Positions 8,680 through 17,263 of a stretch of DNA of 64,000 nucleotides are shown here, in pieces. Within the stretch, counting starts at the first letter, position 1. Each line of letters opens with the position of its first letter. Origin of the DNA: Ogataea parapolymorpha DL-1 (Eukaryota > Ascomycota > Pichiomycetes > Pichiales > Pichiaceae); NCBI RefSeq assembly GCF_000187245.1, contig NC_027865.1, forward strand, positions 1 to 64,000. The letters are read 5' to 3'. The notes under the pieces were generated by a model that was not told where the DNA came from, searched no databases, and was given only the letters and a program-made list of their open reading frames with translations. The position numbers and the translations under genes are program-made.

Positions 8680-10035
8680 ATGGCCCTAACGAGGAAACAG
8701 ATTTTCCGATCAACCTTAACCCAGGCGTTTTTGGTTGGATTTTTATCATTCACACAGCCAGGCATTTATGCTGCAATTGCAAACTTGGGAGCCGGAGGCC
8801 AGGCAACTACCAGAACGTGGAATGTATCGACGGTCATTCTGAACGCAATGGCGGTCGTATTAGGACCCATATCTGCACTTTTTGCCAACACGTTTGGACT
8901 GAGGCCAACGTTATTTATTGGATGCATAGGACACACAATCTACTCGGCGTCCTTGTACTATAACACTAAGACCGGAAATCAGGCCTTTATTTTGGCCGCA
9001 TCTGTACTTCTAGGAATATCGGGGGCTGCTTTCTGGATGTCTGAAGGAGCTATTGTGATGAGCTATCCAGAAAAATCAAGAAAGGGGCTATTCATCGGCA
9101 TATGGCAGATGCTGAACAAATTCGGAGGGGTAATATCCGGTGCAGTCGTATTTGCCATGAACTACAGTGGAAAGAAGAAGGGCCAAGTGAGCCTCAACAC
9201 ATACATCGCTCTTTTCTCTATCCAATGTACTGGTCCTTTTTTTGCACTGCTGCTGTCGCCTCCAGAGAAAGTGATCAGAAAAGACAATACCCGTGTCGAA
9301 ACAAACGTGGTCAAGGATGGCCTCAAACAAATGGGCAAAAGGTATCTAGGTCTCCTGAGAAAAAAGGAAATAATTCTTCTGCTACCCATCCTGGTAGTCA
9401 ACACGTGGTACAAAACCTGGCAGAGCAACTTTATGACACACAACTTTTCGGTCCGCGCAAGAGCATTGAACGTTCTTCTGACTGCTCTGATAGGGGGCGC
9501 AGTGGACTTAGGGGGAGGCACATTTCTTGACTGTCAAAAAATATCTGTTGGTTCGCGAGCCAAGATATCTTGGCTTTTCATCATTTTTTTCGAATCGGGC
9601 TTTTATATCTGGGGCTTTATTGTGCAAAAGCACTTGGCTCATAGCACAGACACTCTTGATTGGGCCACAGGAATGTACTATTACAACACGTATGTGCCAA
9701 TGCAAATTTTCAAGATACCAACCGAGTTTGTCTTCAATTGGGTGTTCTGGGTGGTAAGCGTGCAGGAATTCAGTTCCGAGGAAAATGCTTATATTTCCGG
9801 TCTCATCAGAGCAGTCGAGTCCTTTGGGTCGATGCTGTCTTTCCTGGCGGGAGTCACAAATGGTAACGACATGGTCAATTTGTCAGTGGCGGCAGGTGTG
9901 TTTTGGGCTGCTGTACCAAGCGTGACATACCTGGTTTTCAAGATTATCAGGACCACGCATATTAACCCTGAAAGTGCTATTGTCCAAAACAAGAAAAGTG
10001 GCGAAATAGTTGAAATTACAGAAGAAATTGATTAA
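8680..10035 (+). CDS. UNC93-like MFS membrane protein
   Basis: The protein has 451 residues and about 11 hydrophobic segments. It matches the fungal UNC93-like/DUF895 branch of the MFS, with an opening such as TLTQAFLVGFLSFTQPGIYAAIANLGAGG, then WMSEGAIVMSYPEKSRKG and FGGVISGAVVF. The substrate of fungal members is unknown; in animals UNC93 proteins act as trafficking or channel-regulatory subunits. I start it at the first ATG (8680), two codons inside an earlier TTG. A TATA box lies 45 bases upstream. It stands alone between two gene-free spacers, downstream of the double-cluster regulator. Confidence 0.8.
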   Translation: MALTRKQIFRSTLTQAFLVGFLSFTQPGIYAAIANLGAGGQATTRTWNVSTVILNAMAVVLGPISALFANTFGLRPTLFIGCIGHTIYSASLYYNTKTGNQAFILAASVLLGISGAAFWMSEGAIVMSYPEKSRKGLFIGIWQMLNKFGGVISGAVVFAMNYSGKKKGQVSLNTYIALFSIQCTGPFFALLLSPPEKVIRKDNTRVETNVVKDGLKQMGKRYLGLLRKKEIILLLPILVVNTWYKTWQSNFMTHNFSVRARALNVLLTALIGGAVDLGGGTFLDCQKISVGSRAKISWLFIIFFESGFYIWGFIVQKHLAHSTDTLDWATGMYYYNTYVPMQIFKIPTEFVFNWVFWVVSVQEFSSEENAYISGLIRAVESFGSMLSFLAGVTNGNDMVNLSVAAGVFWAAVPSVTYLVFKIIRTTHINPESAIVQNKKSGEIVEITEEID

Positions 10036-10326
10036 GAAAATAATGCAGGTGTCTGGTGGTCGCTCTTTCGAAAAATACCGAGGATTGAGGCCGAGCATCT
10101 CCGAGAAATGCAATCGCGTTCACACCTGGGCCTCAAAGCGACTCAATTCACTGGCCATTGCTGCTGATTCGGACACTTCGGCATGTAAGAAGGCTCGGCA
10201 CTGATGAAGACCGCTGCTAAACACGGAATTCGTTTCTACGTGACATTCATTATTAATAACACGTGAGTACGGCCCTCGGAGCAGGGCTATATTTAAACCC
10301 TTAGATTCTCTCTTCTAAGTTCCCAA
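10036..10326 (+). promoter_or_regulatory. Promoter of first zinc-less dehydrogenase
   Basis: TTAATAA at 10253-10259 and TATATTTA at 10288-10295, preceded by CGGAGCAGGGC, closely parallel the promoter of the duplicate gene at 11832. There TTAATAA is at 11751-11757 and CGGAGCAAGG precedes TATATAAA at 11788-11795. The shared order and spacing suggest the regulatory region was duplicated with the gene. No gene is seen between 10036 and 10326. Confidence 0.5.
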
Positions 10327-11406
10327 ATGTCTTTACCAAAATACCAGAAAGCAGTTGTTGTCGAGAAATACGGAGCAAGCCTTGCTCTTAAAGAGCTTCC
10401 AGTGCCTGAAGTGGCCCCCGGCCAAGTGCTTGTCAAAGTGGAAGCTAGCATTGTGAGTGGGGAGTTAAAAGCAAGAGTCGAACGGCCTAAAAACCCACTG
10501 TTTTGCCTTCCTGAACCTTTCGTCATCGGAACCTCTGCCGTGGGAAGGGTGATTGAAAGTGATACTTTCAAAAAGGGGCAACTTGTCTATCTAGACCCTA
10601 CTGTCTGGTCGAGAGATTCTACCGAGCATTATGTTGTGAAATCGGTCGCAGACGGTCCAACACCTGAATCCAAAGCATTATCTGCACAGGAGTACAAGAG
10701 GAACGGTTACATGTCAGAATACACACTAGTGGACATCGAGAACTGCTATCCTATCAATGAAGAAGCCATTAGCTTCGACACGGACATTATTCCAGGTTTG
10801 ACTTTTCCCCTCGTGGCATATGGTGGATTTAGGGGAATCGATCTGAAGCCAGGAGAGACTGTGGCCATTGGTCCCGCTACAGGAAAGTTTAGTAGCGCTG
10901 CTGTTGCCGTGGCTGCATCAATGGGCGCCAAAGTCCTTGCTTTGGGGAGAAACAAAGCGGCGCTCGAGGCCGTTGCATCAAAATTTAGCAACGTTCATCC
11001 TGTTGTCCTGACAGGCGACAAAGACGCGGATGCGGCCACTCTGCAAAAATTTGGCCCTCTTGACGTTTTTATGGATTTCACCCCTAGCGGATTACCAGGC
11101 CCAATCTACCTGGATACTGCCATTGGTGCTATTAAGTTTGGAGGCAGGATCATTCTTTCAGGTTTTGTTTTTGGCACTGTGGCCATTCCATATGCACTAT
11201 TGGTCTCAAAGGACCTTACCATTAAAGGAAAAATCATGTACTCGCGACAGGAGGCCAAAGACTTTATTAAGATGGTTGAGAACGGAATTTTCAAGGTGGA
11301 TCACGTCCAAGTGAAGAAATTCTCTATTGAGAAATACTCAGAGGCAGCTGATGACGCTTCGACAAAAAAGCTTTGGGATCACCAAGTCGTGTTGAGCACT
11401 AAGTAG
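10327..11406 (+). CDS. Zinc-less medium-chain dehydrogenase/reductase, copy 1
   Basis: This 359-residue protein has the medium-chain dehydrogenase fold. A GroES-like half comes first (KELPVPEVAPGQVLVKVEAS) and a Rossmann half follows near residues 175-210 (ETVAIGPATGKFSSAAVAVA, then MGAKVLALGRN). The catalytic zinc ligands are missing: where zinc alcohol dehydrogenases have GICGSD and GHE, this one has IVSGELKAR and IGTSAVG. It is thus likely an NAD(P)H-dependent enone/quinone-type reductase, not an alcohol dehydrogenase. The neighbour at 11832 is a tandem duplicate of identical length, about three quarters identical over the first 60 residues. The exact substrate is unknown; annotation transfer as isopropanol dehydrogenase would be unsafe. 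Confidence 0.8.
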   Translation: MSLPKYQKAVVVEKYGASLALKELPVPEVAPGQVLVKVEASIVSGELKARVERPKNPLFCLPEPFVIGTSAVGRVIESDTFKKGQLVYLDPTVWSRDSTEHYVVKSVADGPTPESKALSAQEYKRNGYMSEYTLVDIENCYPINEEAISFDTDIIPGLTFPLVAYGGFRGIDLKPGETVAIGPATGKFSSAAVAVAASMGAKVLALGRNKAALEAVASKFSNVHPVVLTGDKDADAATLQKFGPLDVFMDFTPSGLPGPIYLDTAIGAIKFGGRIILSGFVFGTVAIPYALLVSKDLTIKGKIMYSRQEAKDFIKMVENGIFKVDHVQVKKFSIEKYSEAADDASTKKLWDHQVVLSTK

Positions 11407-11831
11407 TTTAATTAAGAGTTTTTTGCAACCCGAAAGATCACGCAAGATAATCCGGAGATATCTATTGTCGATAACAATAAAAGTGATAAAAGCCGAAATC
11501 ACGACGTAAATTAAATAAAATATTAATAAGCAGGTGTTTCGTGGTGGTGCTGATGAGAAATTTTGAGGGATGATGAAGCTGGGGATTTTCGCGAAATGTA
11601 ATAATTTTGACATGTAGACTACAAGGCCGTCAAATTTGCTGTTGTTTGCTCGACACAGGCTTCTCTATCGGATTAATCGGTATGAGTTATGGCTTTGAAT
11701 TGCGTGAACTCTTTTGGCATACATCAGATTAGGATTCTTTGCATGTCTGATTAATAATCAGACACCAGAAAGTCTACGGAGCAAGGATATATAAACCCCC
11801 AAGATACTCCCTCCAATTCCCAACAATCAGA
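11407..11831 (+). promoter_or_regulatory. Spacer and promoter of second zinc-less dehydrogenase
   Basis: The 425-base spacer holds no gene. Before the ATG lie a palindrome (11745-11763, listed separately) and CGGAGCAAGG leading into TATATAAA (11788-11795), 37-44 bases before the start. The last element matches the upstream copy. Confidence 0.5.
11745..11763. promoter_or_regulatory. 19-bp perfect palindrome centred on TTAATAA
   Basis: GTCTGATTA and TAATCAGAC are perfect 9-base arms around a single central A. The core TTAATAA is also found at the matching position (10253-10259) upstream of copy 1, though without the extended arms. The TTA-N-TAA shape resembles, but is not identical to, Yap/AP-1-type stress-response elements. 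Regulatory role is inferred. Confidence 0.45.
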
Positions 11832-12911
11832 ATGTCGTTACCAAAATACCAAAAAGCAGTTATTGTTGAGAAGTATGGATCGGGCCTTACACTCAAAGAA
11901 ATTCCCGTGCCTGAAGTGGCTCCTGGCCGGGTGCTGGTAAAAGTGGAAGCCAGCGTTCTGGGAAGTGGACTCAAGTCCAGAGTCGAGGCACCTAAAAATC
12001 CACAGTTTAGTCTTCCCGAGCCTTTCATTGCAGGAACAGCCGGCGTGGGAAGAGTGATCGAGAGTGACACTTTTAAAAAGGGGCAGCTCGTTTATCTTGA
12101 TTCCGCCGTTTGGTCGAGAGATGCTCCCAGCCACTATCTGGTGAAGTCGGTTGCAGATGGTCCAACTCCAGAATCTAAGGCCTTATCGGCACAAGAGTAC
12201 AAGAGAAACGGCTACCTGTCGGAGTACGCACTCGTGGACATTGAGAGCTGCTACCCTATCAATGAAGAGGCTATCAATTTCGACACGGACTTTATTCCTG
12301 GCTTGAGCTTCCCTCTCGTGGCCTATGGTGGATTTAGAGAGGTAGATTTAAAGCCAGGAGAGACTGTGGCTGTCGGTCCTTGTACCGGACGGTTTAGCAG
12401 TGCTGCTGTTGCGGTGGCCGCTTCACTGGGTGCTAAAGTCCTTGCCTTAGGAAGAGACAAAGCGGCTCTCGAGAAACTTGCATCCAATTATAAAAACGTT
12501 TATCCTGTTGTTCTGACAGGCGATAAAGAGGCTGATACAGCTACTCTTCAAAAGTTCGGTTCTCTCGACGTTTTTATGGACTTCAGCCCTAGCGGAGTAC
12601 CAGGCCCAATTTATCTGGATGCTGCCCTCGGTGCCCTCAGATTTGGAGGAAGAATTGTACTTTCGGGCCTAGTTTTTGGCAATGTTACTATCCCATATGC
12701 ACTAATTGTCGCAAATGATCTTACTGTCAAAGGTAAGTTCATGTATTCGCGCCAGGAGGCCAAGGACTTCTTCAAATTGGTTGAGAATGAAATCTTTAAG
12801 CTGGATCACGTGAGCGCAAAGAAATTCCCTATCGAGAAGTACTCAGAAGCTGTTGACGAGGCCCAAGAAAAAGGTCCATGGGATCACCTGATTGTGGTTA
12901 ACACTAAGTAA
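11832..12911 (+). CDS. Zinc-less medium-chain dehydrogenase/reductase, copy 2
   Basis: This is a tandem duplicate of the gene at 10327, also 359 residues, beginning MSLPKYQKAV like its twin. It shares the two-domain fold, the Rossmann segment (ETVAVGPCTGRFSSAAVAVA) and the absence of catalytic zinc ligands. Differences cluster in the GroES-like half near residues 40-60 (VLGSGLKSR instead of IVSGELKAR), close to where substrate contacts lie in this fold, so the copies may differ in specificity. Its stop codon TAA (12909-12911) directly abuts the stop of the convergent MATE gene. The promoter carries a 19-bp palindrome. Confidence 0.8.
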   Translation: MSLPKYQKAVIVEKYGSGLTLKEIPVPEVAPGRVLVKVEASVLGSGLKSRVEAPKNPQFSLPEPFIAGTAGVGRVIESDTFKKGQLVYLDSAVWSRDAPSHYLVKSVADGPTPESKALSAQEYKRNGYLSEYALVDIESCYPINEEAINFDTDFIPGLSFPLVAYGGFREVDLKPGETVAVGPCTGRFSSAAVAVAASLGAKVLALGRDKAALEKLASNYKNVYPVVLTGDKEADTATLQKFGSLDVFMDFSPSGVPGPIYLDAALGALRFGGRIVLSGLVFGNVTIPYALIVANDLTVKGKFMYSRQEAKDFFKLVENEIFKLDHVSAKKFPIEKYSEAVDEAQEKGPWDHLIVVNTK

Positions 12912-14303
12912 TTACACAATGGCTTGGTTTTTTTCTATAAGCCCGTCCCAGTTTGTAGACCAGATTAAATAAACTTCGGCTGCAGACAGGAAAAGCTCTC
13001 CGAGTAGAAAGCCGACCCACAAGCCAGCAACTCCTAACCCAAAGTAGAAGCCAAACAACAACTCCAGAGGAATGGCAATCATGTAGTAGGCCGTCAGATT
13101 CAACACTGAGCCGATGTTTTGGCGGCCCTGGCCTCTCAAAAGGGAGGAAAAAATGGCGTTGACGGCGTCCCCGAACTCGTTGAAGGCCACACCACGGAGC
13201 AAGTTGGCAGTAAATTTAATCACCTCCTCGTCATCAGTAAAAATATGGGGCAGCCATCCTCGGAAGAAGAACATGATACTAAAGTTTATCAGTCCAATGA
13301 CAGCAGTTGCCACTGTGGCAACTCTCATCACTGTCACGCAGTTATGAGAGCGTGCTCCAATATAATTAGCAAGCCTAACGGACGAGCAAATACCAAAGGA
13401 AAACGGGAATTGGAAGAGAAACATGGAGATGGTGGTCACCACAGTTTGCGAGGCCAGCTCTACACTACCGAATTTGGCAGATAAAAGCGTGATAACTCTG
13501 AAGGAGAAACTTTCAGCACAAACCATAACGATTCCTGACAGGCCAATAGAGAACTGGCCCCAATCCTGTAACAAGACTGAAGGACGCAAGTCGCTGTTCC
13601 AGCACTGATGGTCGTCAAAGTATATGTACGTGACTACCAACATGCAAACGGTCCAGTACGTTAGCACCAACGACAATGCCGGTCCCAAGTAGAATGTCTT
13701 AAACGCCGTATTGAATATCAAACTGAAAGGCAGTGCTCCAAGCAGCACCATGGTCGGTGCTCTGAACTTGTTCTGGGATAGCAAGTACCGCTTGGAGCAC
13801 TCAAACACGATGAGAGCCGGAATTGCGAGCACCATGAGCCGCAAAATTGGGACACACATGTCTGCAAGCTCCGGCGAAAATACCCGGAGCAGGGGGCCGG
13901 AGTTGATCCACAGCAATGCAATCGGAATGAACATCATATGCAAAATCAACATGCATCTCTGGTAATAGAGACCGACTTTGGTGTAGCTTTTTGCCCCAAA
14001 TGCAGTGGAGCACAGTGTATCTTCTGCGGTACAGAATCCAAAAACGAGTGCTGGTCCTGTGATGTAGAATAGGGTGATGGCCATGGATGATGCGGACAAC
14101 ACATCCTTCCCCTGCTTTCCAGCAAAATAAATGGGGATTATTAATAAAAGCGAACTTTGCAACAGGAACGTTAGGAGCGTGGGCAGTGAATTTCTTATAA
14201 GGTCTTCCATTTCTAGCTTAAACGATGTTCTGGCATGCACTGGCTGATCATCCTCCTCTTGGGGAGTGTCATACCGTGCGCGTGAATCTGGGTCTATAAT
14301 CAT
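12912..14303 (-). CDS. MATE-family multidrug/toxin extrusion transporter
   Basis: The protein shows the MATE layout: two bundles of six hydrophobic segments and typical stretches such as FCTAEDTLCSTAFGAKSYT (segment 2-3 loop), RYLLSQNKFRAPTMVLLGALP and VNAIFSSLLRGQGRQNIGSVL. MATE proteins export organic compounds by proton or sodium antiport. I start it at ATG 14303 (MIIDPDSRARYD, 463 residues), which gives a polar N-terminus leading into segment 1. An upstream in-frame ATG at 14471 would add 56 hydrophobic residues that look like untranslated leader. Its stop abuts that of the reductase at 11832. With the reductases and the SnoaL-like protein it could form a detoxification group (inference). 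Confidence 0.85.
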   Translation of the reverse strand: MIIDPDSRARYDTPQEEDDQPVHARTSFKLEMEDLIRNSLPTLLTFLLQSSLLLIIPIYFAGKQGKDVLSASSMAITLFYITGPALVFGFCTAEDTLCSTAFGAKSYTKVGLYYQRCMLILHMMFIPIALLWINSGPLLRVFSPELADMCVPILRLMVLAIPALIVFECSKRYLLSQNKFRAPTMVLLGALPFSLIFNTAFKTFYLGPALSLVLTYWTVCMLVVTYIYFDDHQCWNSDLRPSVLLQDWGQFSIGLSGIVMVCAESFSFRVITLLSAKFGSVELASQTVVTTISMFLFQFPFSFGICSSVRLANYIGARSHNCVTVMRVATVATAVIGLINFSIMFFFRGWLPHIFTDDEEVIKFTANLLRGVAFNEFGDAVNAIFSSLLRGQGRQNIGSVLNLTAYYMIAIPLELLFGFYFGLGVAGLWVGFLLGELFLSAAEVYLIWSTNWDGLIEKNQAIV

Positions 14304-14582
14304 ATTCTTTAAAACGATTGAAAGATCCAGCCCAAAATTTTCAAATCCACAGTTAAGCCAAGGCCGGAAAAAAGAAAAAAAGGTACCCCTTTGTGCTCCG
14401 AGGAGAAGGAGAGTGGAAAGTTGGAGATCGTAATATTCGGAATTGATCAACGTGACCCGTAATTCTATCATGGAAAACAAGAGTAAACGACACCTGCTTT
14501 TTGGCTGGGAATAATGAGGCGAGTGCTGCTACCAGAATTGGAATTCAGCTGCCCTAATATTTATTCATTTTACACAGCTTAT

Positions 14583-15059
14583 TTATTTGTCCTGGAACAC
14601 GGCCATGTCGCCGTCTGTCCAGTGGAGATCGATATCGAGGTCCTTGATTCTCCAGATATCATCTGTGGTGTCCTTGATTAACTCAGCTCTGTACACACCA
14701 CCGGACAGCAAGAACTTGGTTCCGTCGACCAAACCCTTGCCCTTTCCGAAATGCTGAGCATAGGCAATAGCAGTGAGGGTGGCTTTTGAGCCCTCAATGT
14801 TGACACGGAAGTTGGAAACAATATGGGCAGTGTCAAGGTCAGCGACCCTGTTGTAGCAGAGATTCCGGCGCTCTTGTTTACTAGTAGCCTTTTCTCCAAG
14901 AAGTTCAATACTACCATCTTCGGTGAAGCTAGAATCAAAAAGCTCTGGGTCGCGTATGTCGAGAGACAAGGCGAAACGGTAGATGGCGTCGGCAGCGGCT
15001 TGTTTTTCAGCTGGAGAGCCAGCTAGTTTCACAGGAACGGCCATTATGAGTATGCTCAT
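14583..15059 (-). CDS. SnoaL-like (NTF2-fold) protein
   Basis: This 158-residue protein fits the SnoaL-like fold, a small alpha+beta barrel used by cyclases, isomerases and dehydratases. Visible marks are AAADAIYRFALSLDIRDPELFDSSFTEDG at 20-48, AHIVSNFRVNIEG near 97-110 and RIKDLDIDLHWTDGD near the end. There is no signal peptide or membrane segment. The start could be Met1 (15059) or Met7 (15041). A CGG-N10-CCG site lies about 120 bases upstream. The reaction is unknown. Confidence 0.7.
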   Translation of the reverse strand: MSILIMAVPVKLAGSPAEKQAAADAIYRFALSLDIRDPELFDSSFTEDGSIELLGEKATSKQERRNLCYNRVADLDTAHIVSNFRVNIEGSKATLTAIAYAQHFGKGKGLVDGTKFLLSGGVYRAELIKDTTDDIWRIKDLDIDLHWTDGDMAVFQDK

Positions 15060-15176
15060 ACTGACGGAACCATCTGCTTAAATACCCTTGACCTGATAAT
15101 TTCACGTTTCTGGAGTTAAAGATAAATTCCTCGGTTTTTACATAGCATCGGAGCTAAAACAATACAAAATATCTGT

Positions 15177-15192
15177 CGGATTTAAGCGACCG
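15177..15192. promoter_or_regulatory. CGG-N10-CCG candidate Zn2Cys6 site
   Basis: CGG at 15177-15179 and CCG at 15190-15192 have the same 10-base spacing as the site at 3393-3408. It lies upstream of the SnoaL-like gene (start 15059) and just past the 3' end of the NCS1 permease. Function is inferred from spacing only. Confidence 0.3.
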
Positions 15193-15235
15193 AGGCTAAA
15201 CTCTTTTCAAGGAGCTAAAAAAATACTGGTGGTTC

Positions 15236-16933
15236 CTAAAGTGAGACCTCTCTAATTTTGACTTCAGCGTCCTTCGAAGCTTTCTCGGGCCTGTCGTAAT
15301 CTGGAGCGTCGCTCTCCTCGGATTCGTCCCAACATATGCCGAGGTTTCGGGCTTCCTGCTCCGTGAACGTTCCAAACGGATTGATGGTGTCCAACTCGCC
15401 GAGTCCGGAAGGCGGCGACAGAAGGTTGAAGCAATAGTGGAGCAGGAAAGAAACAATGAAGCCATAAATGAACGCCAGTTGGTAGAGATGTTTGGCTCCG
15501 GAAGGAATCTCGATGTTGGAGTTGCAAGCGTTGACAAAGCCGGGCATCAGCGGTGCAAAACCTATAATCCAAGCTGTAAAAGAACGCCAATTGAAGCCTC
15601 CCCTGAACCAGTAGATAGATCTGCTGCTTGGCTCAAACATGTCCATCAGCTTGAGTTTTCTTTTTCTAACAGCCCAGTAATCGCACACCATGATTCCTGT
15701 CATTGCCCCCAAAAGCACCGCATACGCAGACATAACATTAATGAAAACACCAGCAGTCGAGAGAAGCTGCCAAGGCTGGATAAGAATGGAGATGCAGAGC
15801 CCCACATAGGCACCTCTTCTCAAAGTTAAAAACTTAGGGAAGAGGCCAGAAAAGTCCATTCCGGCAGAAAATGCGTTGTCGACCGTGTTGATGGCCAATT
15901 GCCCGGCTAGCAAGCCAACACCACAGAAAAAGGCGCCAGCTCTGCTCTTGGCATTATAGTCGTCGTCAAGCCATCTAGCGGCCAAAAGAGGAGGGTTCCA
16001 GATGCCGCCGTCGGTATCTGGATACAGTTTGGCTGAGGCAGAAGTGGTGAGACAGCCAATGAGTGGGACAATCGAGCCATAGAATAGAATTGAAACAATC
16101 TGACCAATGAGAGGGTCCTTAGGGCTTCTTGCAAACCGGTTGTAATCCGGCTGGTTGGTCAATCCCACGGCAATGGTTCCAATTGTAGTTTTGATTCCTG
16201 CCATGATGGCCCAACCTTTGTCCCACGCTGTGTTTGCCAGTGCCGGCTCAGATAGGAGGGGACCAGCCCCGTGAGCAGCCTTCAGACAGTACACCATCAT
16301 GCCAAACAGAGTTGCACCGGTCATCACGTTCAGCGTTGTAAGCAGTTTGGACGATTTTTCAGGAGGAACATAGATCATTCCGCACATGAGGACGCAGTAT
16401 ATGACAAAGCCGACAAATTCCTTAGTTTCCATGTGCGTGCTAGCAGGCATGGTGTTTTTCATGTTTTGGTAGCCTGGTGCCAGCGAAGAGAGAATTAGGG
16501 AGATGCAAAGACCTCCCGTCCAGGACTGCGTGGACAGCCAAACGACTCCGAGCATGATTCTCTGCACGATAGCAATGTACGAGCCTCTCATACCCCACAC
16601 GCAACGACTGAACACGGGGTATCCGATATGGTACTCTGCTCCGACTTGTCCGTTCAAAATAGCCATCAGACATATAATTATTCTTCCGATTACGTTGGCC
16701 ACCATAGCCATCCAAACAGAATTTCCGATCGAGATCAGCGTCGAGCCAACCTGGTAATTCGAAATACAAAGGTTGTTGATGGCCCAAAAGCCCATAAACG
16801 TCCACATGTCCCATGTACGGCGATGTGGAGGCAGTGGAACAATATCGTTGTTGATCCACGGCGTAGCCGGGGTGTTCCCCAGTTTTGAGCTCTTGAGCTC
16901 GACGGCCTTTCTCAGTCTGACAAAGCTCACCAT
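15236..16933 (-). CDS. NCS1-family permease (nucleobase/allantoin/hydantoin type), copy 1
   Basis: The 565-residue protein belongs to nucleobase:cation symporter-1, the family of yeast Fur4, Dal4 and Fui1 and of the bacterial hydantoin carrier Mhp1. It shows the hallmark NNDIVPLPPHRRTW before segment 1, then GAEYHIGYPVFSR, the NQPDYNRFAR motif and GFNWRSFTAWIIGF. There are about 12 hydrophobic segments with cytosolic ends. I start at ATG 16933 because the open frame continues upstream to 17086 without any ATG, and a TATATAAAA box sits at 16976-16984. It is divergent from the hydantoinase-like gene at 17264 across 330 bases containing a strong GATA palindrome. Import of a cyclic nitrogen compound for that enzyme is the obvious inference. 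Confidence 0.85.
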   Translation of the reverse strand: MVSFVRLRKAVELKSSKLGNTPATPWINNDIVPLPPHRRTWDMWTFMGFWAINNLCISNYQVGSTLISIGNSVWMAMVANVIGRIIICLMAILNGQVGAEYHIGYPVFSRCVWGMRGSYIAIVQRIMLGVVWLSTQSWTGGLCISLILSSLAPGYQNMKNTMPASTHMETKEFVGFVIYCVLMCGMIYVPPEKSSKLLTTLNVMTGATLFGMMVYCLKAAHGAGPLLSEPALANTAWDKGWAIMAGIKTTIGTIAVGLTNQPDYNRFARSPKDPLIGQIVSILFYGSIVPLIGCLTTSASAKLYPDTDGGIWNPPLLAARWLDDDYNAKSRAGAFFCGVGLLAGQLAINTVDNAFSAGMDFSGLFPKFLTLRRGAYVGLCISILIQPWQLLSTAGVFINVMSAYAVLLGAMTGIMVCDYWAVRKRKLKLMDMFEPSSRSIYWFRGGFNWRSFTAWIIGFAPLMPGFVNACNSNIEIPSGAKHLYQLAFIYGFIVSFLLHYCFNLLSPPSGLGELDTINPFGTFTEQEARNLGICWDESEESDAPDYDRPEKASKDAEVKIREVSL

Positions 16934-17263
16934 CACAATCCAAAAGCAAACAATCGACGGCCAAATTACGGTATGTATATAAAATGCGCCTTGCTCCACC
17001 AGTCTACGCTCTCCACCAAAACGGGAAATAAATTGGCCCAGTTTCTTATCGCGCAGATCGCGATAAGAAAAGTCGTCTGGGAACAAATGTTTTTTAGATA
17101 CTCGCGACGATTAGCGCAAGATAACTGGCGGAAAACTTTACGGGGGATTCATTAGCGCTGTTTCCGTCGGAATGTGCGACTGTGCGTCTGGGTCAATCCT
17201 CAAATACACTTCTCGAGGATAGTTTGCAAAGAGTAAAAATTAGCTTGGGACAATTAGCTATCC
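16934..17263. promoter_or_regulatory. Divergent promoter of NCS1 permease and hydantoinase-like gene
   Basis: The 330-base interval separates two divergent genes. It holds a TATA box at 16976-16984 serving the permease, a 29-bp GATA palindrome at 17042-17070, and another AGATAA near 17118-17123. A symmetric element between divergent genes suggests co-regulation of uptake and catabolism by nitrogen status. Confidence 0.55.
17042..17070. promoter_or_regulatory. Perfect GATA palindrome with 12-bp arms
   Basis: TTTCTTATCGCG at 17042-17053 and CGCGATAAGAAA at 17059-17070 are exact inverted repeats around the 5-base spacer CAGAT. Each arm contains GATAAG, the binding core of fungal nitrogen GATA factors, and the flanks are also symmetric. 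Arms this long are well beyond chance in 330 bases. Confidence 0.7.

Noticed and set aside
8423..8749. 108-codon minus-strand frame
   Set aside because: It is antisense to the promoter and start of the UNC93-like gene and shows no family resemblance.
14304..14471. N-terminal extension of the MATE gene from an upstream ATG at 14471
   Set aside because: The extra 56 residues are hydrophobic and unlike MATE N-termini, and the DNA is pyrimidine-rich like a leader. Kept only as an alternative start.
16934..17086. Upstream extension of the NCS1 permease frame
   Set aside because: The frame stays open but has no ATG, and the TATA box at 16976-16984 lies inside it, so it is promoter, not coding.
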